Shown here piece by piece: positions 21,967 through 32,579 of a stretch of 64,000 nt of DNA. Below the pieces are notes generated by a model. It was not told where the DNA came from. It made no database searches and saw only the letters and a program-made list of their open reading frames with translations. The first letter of the stretch is position 1, and the number at the start of each line of letters is the position of its first letter. Position numbers and translations under genes: made by a program. Source of the DNA: Melastoma dodecandrum (lineage: Eukaryota > Streptophyta > Magnoliopsida > Myrtales > Melastomataceae); assembly GCA_029817715.1 (NCBI GenBank), contig JARUPY010000607.1:5394001-5458000 (forward strand), written 5' to 3'.

Positions 21967-22241
21967 GACCACACCGCTGCTTAATTCATTGTGAAGACAC
22001 CCAACCGAAATGGAGAGGTTTCATTCGACCACCCGGGGGGCTGGTGAGGGGCATTAATGTAATTAAGCGATTAAGTAGGGGTGGGAAGAGCCGTGCCGCC
22101 AGTGTTGTGTTGCCAGAAAGAAAGTTGGATATTGGCAATAATTATTTAAACAAAAGAAAAGAAAAGGAAATAATCCGTAACTTAAAAATGAGAACACACA
22201 TGGCACGTCTAGCTGTCTTCTGTGTGCAACAAAGCCACGTG

Positions 22242-24123
22242 TCCATAGGGAGGGGAAGATATCACGCACGATCAAGTACGGTTAAAAGATCTGTTCAGAC
22301 GTACGTAGACGTTGTCACATGCTTGCGATATAAGCTTTTCAAGAGGCTAAGGGCTCTCGCTCTTGTTTGATATCAAAACCCAGTTCGACACGACGCCTTC
22401 GCTTACTCATTTCATAACATCGTCAATTATAATTATATATATATATATAGTGGAATGCTTTATTGGTAGTTAGTTTATTTTATTCATTTTACACATTATA
22501 TTGCATCCTTCTCCAATTTAATTACTTAAATATTATTAACCTCGTGATTTTGGAGTCCCCCTGTTTTCTCTCCGGTCTCTTCCCGACAGCTTCTGCGCCT
22601 CCCCCCCACCCAAAGACAACCTTTTACGAGCTTTCTTCTATTCATTTAAAAAAAATATGTATTATTTTTATTTGTCTAAATACTTTTTAAGTACACGCTC
22701 TAAACAAATTTATTTTCATCAAAAACAGAATATATTTTTTTTTCCTAATTGTTAATCATCACGGCTACTAGTAGTTTCTCTAAAGAGATTGAGAGGGCTA
22801 ACTGTTTTAGGTGGGGATTTTCTTATTTATTTTTTTTTATATATCGGAGATTTTATGTGTGCATGATGATTTGAAATTAAGACTATATTAAAGTATTATT
22901 ATTTATCATAAAAATTAAACAAAACGTGTTTTATATTATATAGTTTCAATTTCGAATGAAAGCGACGCCACTGGAGGACCCCAAAAACTAATGGGCAGGC
23001 ATTCCTTTGTCCTGCCGAAGTCCTAAATTTCGTCACGCGAGTGAGAGGATGGATCCCTTCCTTGCATTTTGATTAAATGACACACATTCATGCCTCCACA
23101 CACACACACGCACATACACAAACGATGAGCATATACACCACTATTCATTATCACCTTCTATATAAGTTTCATCCCACAAATCGTTAATTTATCATAAGAT
23201 ACTCCCCTGATTAAATCAAAGTAATTTAGAGAGTGAAATCACATGATTAGGTTATGTTCAGTGCATGCGGCCGAGAAATTAGCGAGTCATTTCGCCATAA
23301 CTTATGGCCCCCAAAATGTGAGGGAATAAATTTATGACATCATTAGATTAGACCGACACGTGATTCTTTCTTTACATTCGGAAAGGACTTAGTCCCAAGG
23401 AAAGAATATATGGGGAGGCCCCTCACCTCTCATCCTTTTACCTTTTCCTTTTTTTTTTCTTTCTTTTTTTTTTTTTATGACCTTTGTGTTTTGTTAAAGG
23501 GTAGGAAACATGGAAACCTAGGATTGATATGATTCCTTCATCACCCCATCTTTACCCCTTTGTGGTCTGTTAAAGGGAAGAAACATAAAACCTAGGATTG
23601 ATATGATTCTTCATCGTCATCATCTTTACCCCTTTTATATTTGTTTCTTCATGGGGGAATGCGGGTAGCGATTAGGAACGATGCGATATCGATATTCTCC
23701 ATGAAATGTGTGACCAGAAAGAATAGTCGGGTTTGGGCATCTGCTTTTCTTTTCTTTATTTCTTTCTCAGGTTAATTAAAACCCTTTTAAAAAAATGGAG
23801 TCAACAGTGTTCTACTCCTTTCCTAATTGGTACTAATAATTTAATACCCACTTCCGAGGTTACGAACAAAATATTTTTAAGACGCTTAAATATTACAAGA
23901 TTCCAACTAAAAAGATTCAAAAGAAAAACGACCAATATTTCTCTAAACTGAATGGGTTTCAACCTGATCCCGTGAAGCCCATCCCTATTTTGGGCCGATG
24001 TGTAAGTTTACGGGCCCAATATGAATCGACGGTTCAAAATTTGATCTCCACCTCCGTATTAATCAGCTGCAGGCATGGAGATTTCTCATAAATGTCATTG
24101 CCTCCAAGTAATTAGTGAACTGT
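22242..24123. other. AT-rich spacer with a 77 bp tandem duplication
   Basis: No gene recognised. Contains a TA run (22432-22450), homopolymer T tracts and, at about 23487-23637, two tandem copies of a unit of about 75 bp built around AACCTAGGATTGATATGATT. Confidence 0.6.
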
Positions 24124-25101
24124 GGTAACATCATTTTTTTCTCGAAATGCTACCTCCTTCACGGTTTTCGCAAGTTCAAGCACAGTAAACTCCCCGGGAT
24201 TCCCTAGATTGATGGGTCCAGTATTCTCTCCCTCCATGCATACGGGCCTCGAATGAACATTGATGATGGGCGTGTTGTGAGCAATTTCATAGCTCAAGCA
24301 CTTCGGTGAGGCTTCTACACTTATAATTTCTCTCCTTTGTTTTGGAGTATCGAATGGCTCTTTTGATTACATTTACCTCATGCGTTTCCTTGTAACCTTT
24401 CAGCATCTTAGTATATAACTTAATTTTGTAGCTCTCATTTCTGAGTTATCCTATGCAGTGGGGAGCCCTTGACGGTGCAACTGTCTGGAACTCAAACTCG
24501 CAGCTTTTGTTACGTTTCTGATTTGGTAGGCCTTAACTTTGGACAACTTTTACTTTCATTTTTCTATCTTCTGCATATTTTTTGTGGTTGAATCGCAATT
24601 TTCTCCAATACCGTAGGTTGATGTTGGGGCAATGTCAACCCTATAGGTAATTTCGCTGCCCCTCTATCCTCTCCATCAAAGGCAAGGCTTCCTGAGTGCT
24701 ATTTCCTTAGTTTAAGAAGCCCGATCATTGTATTTGCGCCAAATTTTGTAATAGTTGACGTTGCATACCTTATTATGAATATTATGTTACTCAGGAGTTC
24801 GAAGTTGCTACGATGAGGGGAAACGAGTTGCCGAGACTTTAATGTTTGACTATCACAGACAACACGGGATTGGTAAATGAGTTTTATCGTGACCTTCTTT
24901 TTTCTTGTTCAGTTATTGGGCACACAACTAACATTTGCTCATTGCACAATTCTTTTAATGCTTTTAAGATAAATCATCATACTGTGATGTGATACCCCTT
25001 AATCAAGAAGCGGTTTTCCATGTTCTTCTCTCTCTCAGCCATGTTGTTAAGATTTTCTTTTCTTCTACCAAATAGAAATTCGAGTCGCTAGAATTTTCAA
25101 C
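24124..25101. pseudogene. UDP-xylose synthase (UXS) exons, scrambled and partly inverted
   Basis: UXS converts UDP-glucuronate to UDP-xylose for cell-wall polymers. Five exon-like pieces are readable. On the plus strand: 24459-24525 (GEPLTVQLSGTQTRSFCYVS), about 24622-24646 (WGNVNPI), 24795-24872 ([20 protein letters not shown], then HRQHGI) and 25076-25101 (EIRVARIFN). On the minus strand: 24243-24124 (MEGENTGPINLGNPGEF, then TVLELAKTVKE). The last three plus-strand pieces are in gene order with GT-AG introns in matching phase, but the TQTRSF exon, which belongs after them, lies before them. The MEGENTGP exon, which should come last, is inverted. The NAD-binding start and the C-terminus are absent. 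The catalytic YxxxK survives as YDEGK. Confidence 0.82.
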
Positions 25102-25218
25102 GCCCAAGCCCATCTTAAACAGAATCTAAGATGAAAGAGATGTACCCGTACCTATTTGAGTGAGAGTGATATGTACTATGAAATTTCGGGGACGAAATTT
25201 AAATTAAGAGGGGTAGAT
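25102..25218 (+). mobile_element. 3' end of a Tekay/Del-like gypsy element
   Basis: The signature TTCGGGGACGAAATTT (25184-25199), followed by a purine-rich AAGAGGGGTAGATT tract, is the characteristic end of the internal region of Tekay/Del chromoviruses, placed immediately before the 3' LTR. The element's coding region is not in the window; UXS exon sequence abuts it near 25102. Confidence 0.75.
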
Positions 25219-27600
25219 TGTAACGACCCTGAAATTTCGAGAAGTGAAAGAGTATGACTTTGACTAAAGTGTTGACCGAAAACTAGACGTTTGACCGAGT
25301 CAAATCCGACGTGGCACGGAAGTTTAATACCTTCGTTGTCAGCTGACGTAATATCGAATATTACCGAGGTTTTGGTTCGATTTCGTGTGATTATATCACG
25401 CGGGAAAGGGGACGCCTGGACTCAAACGAAATCGAATTGAAGTTGCGATAATACTCGTGTTACGCCGTGGATTTGATTTGGCGTAACTGATTAATTAAGC
25501 TATAATAGTAAAGTGGATAGTAATATGAACAGTAGGCGGTGTCGGCAGAATGAGACGACAGAAAACTAACGTTTGGATAGATCGATAAATAAGAAATATA
25601 AGCAATGATTTCCTACCTCATGAATTCTGGAGATAGTGCAGGGTATGGGCGCCCGTAAACAGTGTATGATAAATGAATTGGACAAATGAAGGAAATGAAT
25701 AAAAATAATAATAAAATAAGATGAATAGGAAACGGGTAAGAGAGGTGGGGATAAGGAAATTGGAATTGTTTCTCCTCTCCCACATGTCTCTCTGATCAAC
25801 GAGGGATTTTACTCAATAGGATAGGAAAAGAAAAGACTTAGGTGGGCCAGAGGGTAGCAGAGATGGGACTGGGAAAGGAAAGAGGAGAATCAAAAGAAAA
25901 AGAAAAAAAAAAGAGAAAGGAGAACGATCGGCTTCGGTAAATCTGCACATAGAGCGAGGATCATCCGAGACGTGAACACATAGGGAACGCTCGCCACGGC
26001 TGAAGCGTGAGGCGGGGCGGAGTCATAAGTAGGAGAGCCACCCGCTAGGACCCGTTCTCTCCTTCGAGCTTCGCCAGTATCGGGTACGTGGCCTAGGGGA
26101 CTGTTGGAGCTGAGGACTCCTTTGGGGACTCGCCTTTCCACGAGCTGTGTCTGGATCCTCGTCCGGTTTCCAACGGGGCTGTGGTCTCCCTAACGTGTAC
26201 GTACTCCCCCCTTCCCCTGATTTGTGTGTTACACTGTTGAATGTTTAATCGAGTACTTCGATTTTGGAGTGAGATTTCGAGGGAAGGCAGGGCGAGCGTA
26301 GTGACCTTCGGCCGGTGAAATAGAGTATAAACTCGTACTTGGCTCGGGAAGGGTTCCACTTTGGTGGAACAGGGGTAGAGAAATGAGCATCGACGGGTAG
26401 AGCGTTTGCGCGCCCGACTCGATTCACTGTCGCACTAATAAAGATTTGTTAGTTATGTGCGGAGCAGCCTTGGGTCGTAAGGACCGTTGGTGGCTGAAAT
26501 CAGGCTGTGTTGCGCCAGGGATGCTGTATGTATGAAATGATTACATTATCCGCACTCGCAGCACTCCCATGTGGCTTAATACTGCAGAACACCGAACCTC
26601 TATAGTGGAAACGGTGAGCAACATAGACTGTGATGCTATGACTTGGACATTAAGCGGCTCGATGTTATGGTTGGTAAATCTGGTGTGCAGAAAAGAATTT
26701 ACTATCTAGAGTGCTGACCTGAATTGGCATGGAAAAGATGGGGAAATAATGCCCTATGATGAATCGTACAGTGAGTGGCTCGCATATTGGTTGTGGTGTT
26801 GTGCGATGTCGTAGGTTGGCACATGTGGAAATCTGTCCAGGAGTGGAGGTGGGAAAGACTGTGCACACATTAGAACGCGAAAAGGTGGTGGTTGGGGGTT
26901 GAGTCCGGTTGCGTTGGCTGGTTTGATAAGATAACGCCTGGAAATCTCCGAGTGGGATTAGTCACGTCGACTCCGGTTGACGGTGGCTGGGGCTTGGAGG
27001 ATTTTGGACGCTGGTTGAGTTGGTAGTTGATTGATCGCCGGTTCAATCGGGTCTGGCCACACCTAGAACTATAAACTGTTTCATTCTTGTGAGTGCGCAG
27101 CCATTGCATTATGATAGTTATAAAATTGATCTTAAGCAATTACATATTCAATCATCTCCTGGTAACGATCTCCTGGACTAGATTGAAATGAGTTGAGAAG
27201 GGAATACCTGATTTTATTAGTTCCCGACCGTGGTTCGAAGGAGAACGGGGAGGTGGCGCCACTCGCGGTTGCACCTGCTGCTGTTACCCGGGCGCTCCCG
27301 GAGGAGTGAGTGAGGACGTATTGTGAGGGTCCTGGCACCGAACGAAGTGTTGATATACGAGAGACGAGAGAATGAGGGAGTCGCTTGAGAGTTGTGAGTG
27401 TTATTAGATCTGTCTTTGATTCCGTATATATATATGTTGATTTGTATTGCTTATTGAACAATCCGTATGCTGCACAAAGAGACCTTTTATAAAGATTGCA
27501 CGTTAGGAAAAGTTAGGTGTCTTATGTTTCGTATGTGCATAGGGTGAGGCGTACTCGGCGATTTATCGCTGACCCTAATAGGGGACTATTTTTTTTAGTG
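25219..27600 (+). repeat. Tekay/Del-like LTR (3' LTR; right border not resolved)
   Basis: Begins TGTAACGACCC right after the polypurine tract, the standard start of this LTR lineage. No clean ...GTTACA end is seen; similarity to ordinary LTR sequence is judged to fade by about 27600. A TA-rich TCCGTATATATATATG near 27420 could be a TATA element. There is no long open frame. The LTR ends within about 600 bp of the start codon of the receptor kinase gene. Confidence 0.65.
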
Positions 27601-28161
27601 TGACGCAGGAATAAGATAGTACAGAGTACACGTGGCTTGGACTCACGAGATAAAACAGTAAAGGATGCCACAGTGGAGGTAAAGAATTATCGTTTCCGCT
27701 GTTTGACCGTCAAATGACGAGGAACTACTACGATGAAGTTTGGAAAATTTTGTAGGACGTTTTAGCCCTGTCATACATGGAATGTGAAGGGGGGTAGTCC
27801 AGTCCATGTACTTACTGTGTTTGTCCTGTCCAGGCAATCTCCTAAACCTTGGATTGTCTCTTTTGTCATTTTGAGAATTTTAGGACAAAGACAAAACTCT
27901 TCCACTGTCTTCCCTCTCTCTCTCTCCCTACTTTCTCTTCCCTGTCCCATTTTCTATTCATAGAACCAAAAAGACCAACACCCCCCCGCTGGCCACCTCT
28001 CCTCTTCATCTATCGTTGCCCGCCCTCCAAACAATGCCAATCCCCCGACTCTTGTTCCCGGGACCACATTAACCGACCCCACGGACAATCCGTGGTTCCT
28101 AACGGAAACCGTCATTACTTTGAGCGGTCTCGGGGGAACGGAGGGGCGCGTCTTCACGGGG
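27601..28161 (+). promoter_or_regulatory. PRK3-like gene upstream region and leader
   Basis: Contains a CT microsatellite-like leader (about 27900-27930) and a C-run (27985-27992). In-frame upstream ATGs exist (27849, 28120), but the protein family start favours 28162. No distinct TATA box could be assigned. Confidence 0.4.
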
Positions 28162-30177
28162 ATGGCAATGGAGGCCACTCGCGTTCGCCTCTTCCTGACG
28201 TCGATCCTAATGTTATCTTCCCTCGTGGGGACTTCCCTGTGTATGACCCAGGGCCAGGACATGCTCCTCGCATTCAAGTCATCCCTTGATAGTAGCGCGA
28301 TTCTGGATTCCTGGGTCCCCTGGACGTCTCCCTGTAGCGGGTGGCTAGGGATTTATTGCTTTGACGGGGTCGTCACCGGCATCCGTTTATCTAACATGGC
28401 TCTGTCAGGGCGGATCAACATTGACGCGCTTCGTAACCTCAACGGGCTCCAATCCTTGGACCTCTCGAGTAATTTCTTCTCGGGGAGCTTGCCAGAGTTT
28501 AACAGAATCCGCGGCCTGAAATCACTCGTCCTGTCGGAGAATCTGTTCTCTGGGGAAATCCCAGGGGATTATTTCGCGAGCATGGGGTCGTTGACCGAGG
28601 TTCGGCTTTCTGACAACAATCTTTCTGGTGAGTTACCTGAATCCCTGGTGCTCCTCACCGGTCTCCAGGAACTCCACCTCGATGGGAATCAGTTCTCGGG
28701 GAAGATACCGCCGATAGATGGCCACAAGCTCGATTCTCTCGAGCTGTCTTATAATAGGCTGGTTGGCGAGATACCCTGGGACCTGTCGAGGTTTCCTGTG
28801 AGTTCCTTCAGGGGAAACCTAGGACTATGTGGGAAGCCATTAGGGCCGTGCGCCGATGAAACTGGACCCAAAACACCAGCTCAATCCCCTCTTCCGAGAA
28901 AGCCTGACTGGATGACTGATGAAATGCTCGAAGCCTTTATCTGGACGGTCATCATATTGATCGTGGTCGTCATTTTGCTCGCTGTCATTGTTCTCACGAG
29001 GAAGAAAAAGCGGGAGGAAGAATTCCGGGTTTCGGGAATGGAAATGCTCCGGGTTGCCCCAGAAGGTCCAGTCTCTATCCCCAAGAGCAAGTCAAGCAGG
29101 ATTGGCAGCATAACGAAGAGGCTGTCGCTTAGCAAAAAGGACAGCTTTGGGAATTTGGTGATTGTCAACGATGAGAAGGGCACATTCGGGCTGGCAGATT
29201 TGATGAAGGCTGCCGCAGAGGTCCTAGGAAACGGCGCCGTGGGTTCCTCATACAAGGCAGTTATGTCCAACGGCCTCTCTGTCATCGTAAAGCGTTTACG
29301 GGATATGACGGCCGTAGACAAGGAGGACTTTGACGTTGCCATGACTCGGTTCGGAACATTACGCCACCCAAACATCTTGACCCCGTTGGCTTACCACTAC
29401 AGAAGGGAGGAGAAGCTGCTTGTTTCACAGTTCATGCCGAAAGGCAGTTTATCGTATGTGCTGCACGGTAAGAACATATCCGACCATCACATTACCACGA
29501 GGTCACCCAAATCTTAAACTACTCCGATTCCTTGTTAGAAGTTAGGAAAATACATGGTTGGTTATTTATTTTATATGCTAACAGCGTCGATTATCCAACC
29601 GTCTCGTCTCGTTCATGATCGTCCAGGTGATCGAGAAGCTGGTCATGACAGCCTGAATTGGCCCACGCGCCTCAAGATTGTCCGAGGGATCGCCCGAGGA
29701 TTGGGCTTCCTCCACTCAGAATTTTCAACCTACGACCTCCCTCATGGGAATCTCAAATCCGTCAATGTCCTCCTGACCGACACCTATGAGGCCGTGCTGA
29801 ACGACTATGCATTCCACCCTCTGGTCGACACGCCATTAGCACCGCAAGTGTTGCAGGCGTACAGAGCACCAGAATCATCCTACCGCCTCTCCCCGAAGTG
29901 CGATGTGTACTGCCTCGGTGTTGTGATCCTTGAGGTCCTGACGGGGAAGTTCCCATCTCAGTACGGAAGGGGCGGGACAGATGTCGTCGAGTGGGCACGG
30001 TCATCTATTTTGCAGCAACAGGAGGTTGACATCATCGATCCTGTCCTGGCCAAGGACCTGCCAAGCTCAAAGAACCGGATGTTGCATCTATTATACATAG
30101 GAGCTGCGTGCTCTGAGAGTGATCCTGATCGCCGACCTAGCATAACTGAAGCCATTAGGAAAATTGAAGAGGTATAG
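28162..30177 (+). CDS. Pollen receptor-like kinase, PRK3-like LRR pseudokinase, 2 exons
   Basis: Plasma-membrane receptor of the PRK family, which acts in pollen-tube growth with ROP-GEF partners. Exons 28162-29467 and 29627-30177 (GT-AG, phase 1) join to 619 codons (618 aa). A signal peptide covers about residues 1-26. An LRR N-terminal cap and about five LRRs follow (CSGWLGIYC, LQSLDLSSNFFSGSLP, LQELHLDGNQFSGKIP). One membrane helix lies at about 258-279, then a KKKR stop-transfer. The kinase-like domain runs from about 336 (FGLADLMKAAAEVLG) to the end. The ATP-site lysine is present (VIVKRL), but the catalytic HRD is HGN (DLPHGNLKS) and the DFG position reads NDY, so it is a predicted pseudokinase, as is usual in PRKs. 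The ATG at 28162 is preferred over 28120 because it puts the hydrophobic signal near the start. Closest by memory is Arabidopsis PRK3. Confidence 0.93.
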
Positions 30178-30554
30178 TGATCCATATGTGCTTCACAAAA
30201 TGGAAACACAGAATGCCAGAACCAGTGACCACGAACACGAGCCTCCTTTCCAGCAACAACCGGAAGCGAGCGATAATATGGCGAGCAAAGTACGAGAATT
30301 TCAAACAAAATGACATATTATTGCACCGCTGCATATCACACTTGTACCTATAAACTTTTTGCCTGGACTAGTTCAAATCTTCGTTCTGTAACGATTCATC
30401 CTCTTTTTCGTTCTGTTTTCGGCGAAGTGGTTAGTATGATTTTCCAATCGGCACATGAGACAATCTCGAGAATTATATCCGCAAAACCGCATAATCACCG
30501 CATTCGATCATCTAAGTATAGCCCGCCATCCTTATTCCCAAGAACCAAGAGTGA
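30178..30554. other. Convergent 3' spacer between PRK3-like and TBL genes
   Basis: Non-coding, 377 bp. It holds the two 3' UTRs in tail-to-tail arrangement. No other feature is seen. Confidence 0.6.
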
Positions 30555-32579
30555 TTAGATCTGTGAGTAAAGGATTTCGTTCCATGAATCGGGTACACCG
30601 GGTAAACACCAGTGCAGGCAATCATGGACCCCATTTGCATTGTGTTTCCGACTGAACCGGGATATATGGCCTTCATCCCTGACTCGCGAAAGACCCGTTA
30701 TGTCCAGGAGATGAACCCCTGTCCCTCTCACCGCACTCGCAGAATCACGGTCATTCGGTTCTTCTTGTACAACCTCCTTCCCAAGACACGTTGGGACTTC
30801 ATTGTCACAATTCCCGCCTGTGTTCCAATTGCCATTCACAAAATGCCTTGGGGAGAGCGTCCGGAAGAACGCTTTGAGTCGAGGGTACTTTGGCAGCTGA
30901 AGATTTAGCCACTTTACAATGCTGTGAATGGTGAAATTCTTCGCCTGCCCAATTCCCGCCAGTCTTCTGTCGGCGTTCGGGGAGCCTCCAACATACATTA
31001 CCCAACGGTTCTCATTTATCTTCCCCCGATTCCAATGATGCCCCGTGTTTAGAACAAGGACGTCAAAGTCTTTCACATACCGTTTCAGAAATGCCAGGGG
31101 ACGATCAAGGTGCATGGCGATCTCTGTGGTTGGATCAGTACTATTAAGCGGCTCGAGATCGCATAAGCTAGCTGACCAGTAAAATAGTATGGTGGTGTTG
31201 GTGCTTGGAAACCGATAGGCCCACCCACCGGGACGGACAGCGCCTCTGGATTTTACCAAGCCATAGTCTTTTCCGACGTCCAGGACATCTGGACGATCTT
31301 TACCACCGGTAACCATGCACATCAAGGACTGGAACTGCTGTCGACCCAGCGAGTCTCCTATGAAAGCCAATGTTTTACCGTGCATCCTGGTCGGAAAGAT
31401 TGGATGAAGAGACAGAAAGTTGCATAGGAATTAGATTCACTCAATTCCGGACTACTTGCCGTTTCAGGAACTTCGTTTTACCAAACTCTTCCATTTGACA
31501 ACCAGATGGTTGCCAGCGGAGCTTCTCGAAGTCGAAATTTGTCCTCTGTGTCAACCGGCAAGCCCACATCTCAGAAAGCCATCGGTTACAACCGAAGCCT
31601 GAGTATAAAGGCCATTTATTGTCTATGACCCACTTCCCCCTGGTATAGTTGCACCCTACAGGATGAAAACGACTCGATTTTCTCAGTGAAATAATGGAAA
31701 ATGGTGACCAGCAACCTAGCAACACTTACTCCTACTCTCACCTTGACCAGACGATGAAGTATTGCTGCTGGAAGTGTTGGTCCGAACCTTGGTGTTCGAT
31801 GCATGCTCTTGATCTGCACTTTCTGATTCCGTTTCATTTTTCCGTCTTTCCCGCGACCTGGTGATGCTAGAAGAAGATTTAGCCGTGCCATTCTGCTCCA
31901 CTTCTAAGTTATCGGTTCTTCCTTCTGGCCTTTCCTTCTCAACCCGAGAGGTTTCTGCATCATCTGTTATCGAAATTGAAGTCGGCGGAAGCAGTTGATT
32001 CGGCAAGACAAGGATCTCAAAGGCGAATGCAACAAAAAATCAGAATCTATCGGCAACACCTGGCTTTTGGTCAAAATGAGAAACCACAACCAATCAATGG
32101 AACTTTAAGACAGGAAACTGCACCAGCACCTCACCTTTTTCTTCCTGGCTAACGTTAGCTCCATTAATTCCCGCAACTCCAGGGTTAATGGCAGAGGAAG
32201 GGGCCGTCTCCGGATTCCTCATCTCTTTATGACTATCTGTCCGGATCTCTGTCAAAAGAGCCAGGAGGTGACTCAAGCTACTCCCAGGAACATCTTAAGC
32301 AAGACTAACATTCTCCAAACTCTTTGAAACATCAAAGCCTAAATTGAACAAACTTTCAAGAGATCCGCAGTATCCTTAGTAGCGAGAACATCGAAGAAAT
32401 GAAAGAAGGGTCGGTTCAAGGCAACCTGCCGGTATTCGCAACCACTGACTTTGAGGCGGGATCAAGGAAGCGAGACGGGGGTTCCTTTCCCATGTCCAAA
32501 CAAGGAAAGTCGCAAAGACCAGAGCGATGAGAATCGTGGAAAGTCGCTTCGCCTTGATTCCACAAAGGACTCCTTTCAT
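30555..32579 (-). CDS. Trichome birefringence-like (TBL14-16 group) O-acetyltransferase, 5 exons
   Basis: Golgi type II membrane protein of the TBL/PC-esterase family, which O-acetylates cell-wall polysaccharides. Exons in gene order: 32579-32426, 32248-32135, 31963-31742, 31655-31460, 31386-30555, joining to 506 codons (505 aa). A membrane anchor lies at about residues 11-30 ([17 protein letters not shown]). Exons 2-3 encode a Ser/Glu-rich stem. The TBL domain follows ([29 protein letters not shown]). The GDS motif is at 239-241 ([17 protein letters not shown]) and the DxxH motif at 484-487 (DCLHWCLPG), so the catalytic triad looks complete. The fourth intron uses a GC donor (CG|GCAAGT) and the usual AG acceptor; only this junction keeps the frame and the family sequence [12 protein letters not shown]. 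The substrate is not predictable from sequence. Confidence 0.92.

Noticed and set aside
28120..28161. Upstream in-frame ATG of the PRK3-like gene
   Set aside because: It would add 14 residues before the signal peptide; the ATG at 28162 suits the family better, although the upstream one cannot be excluded.
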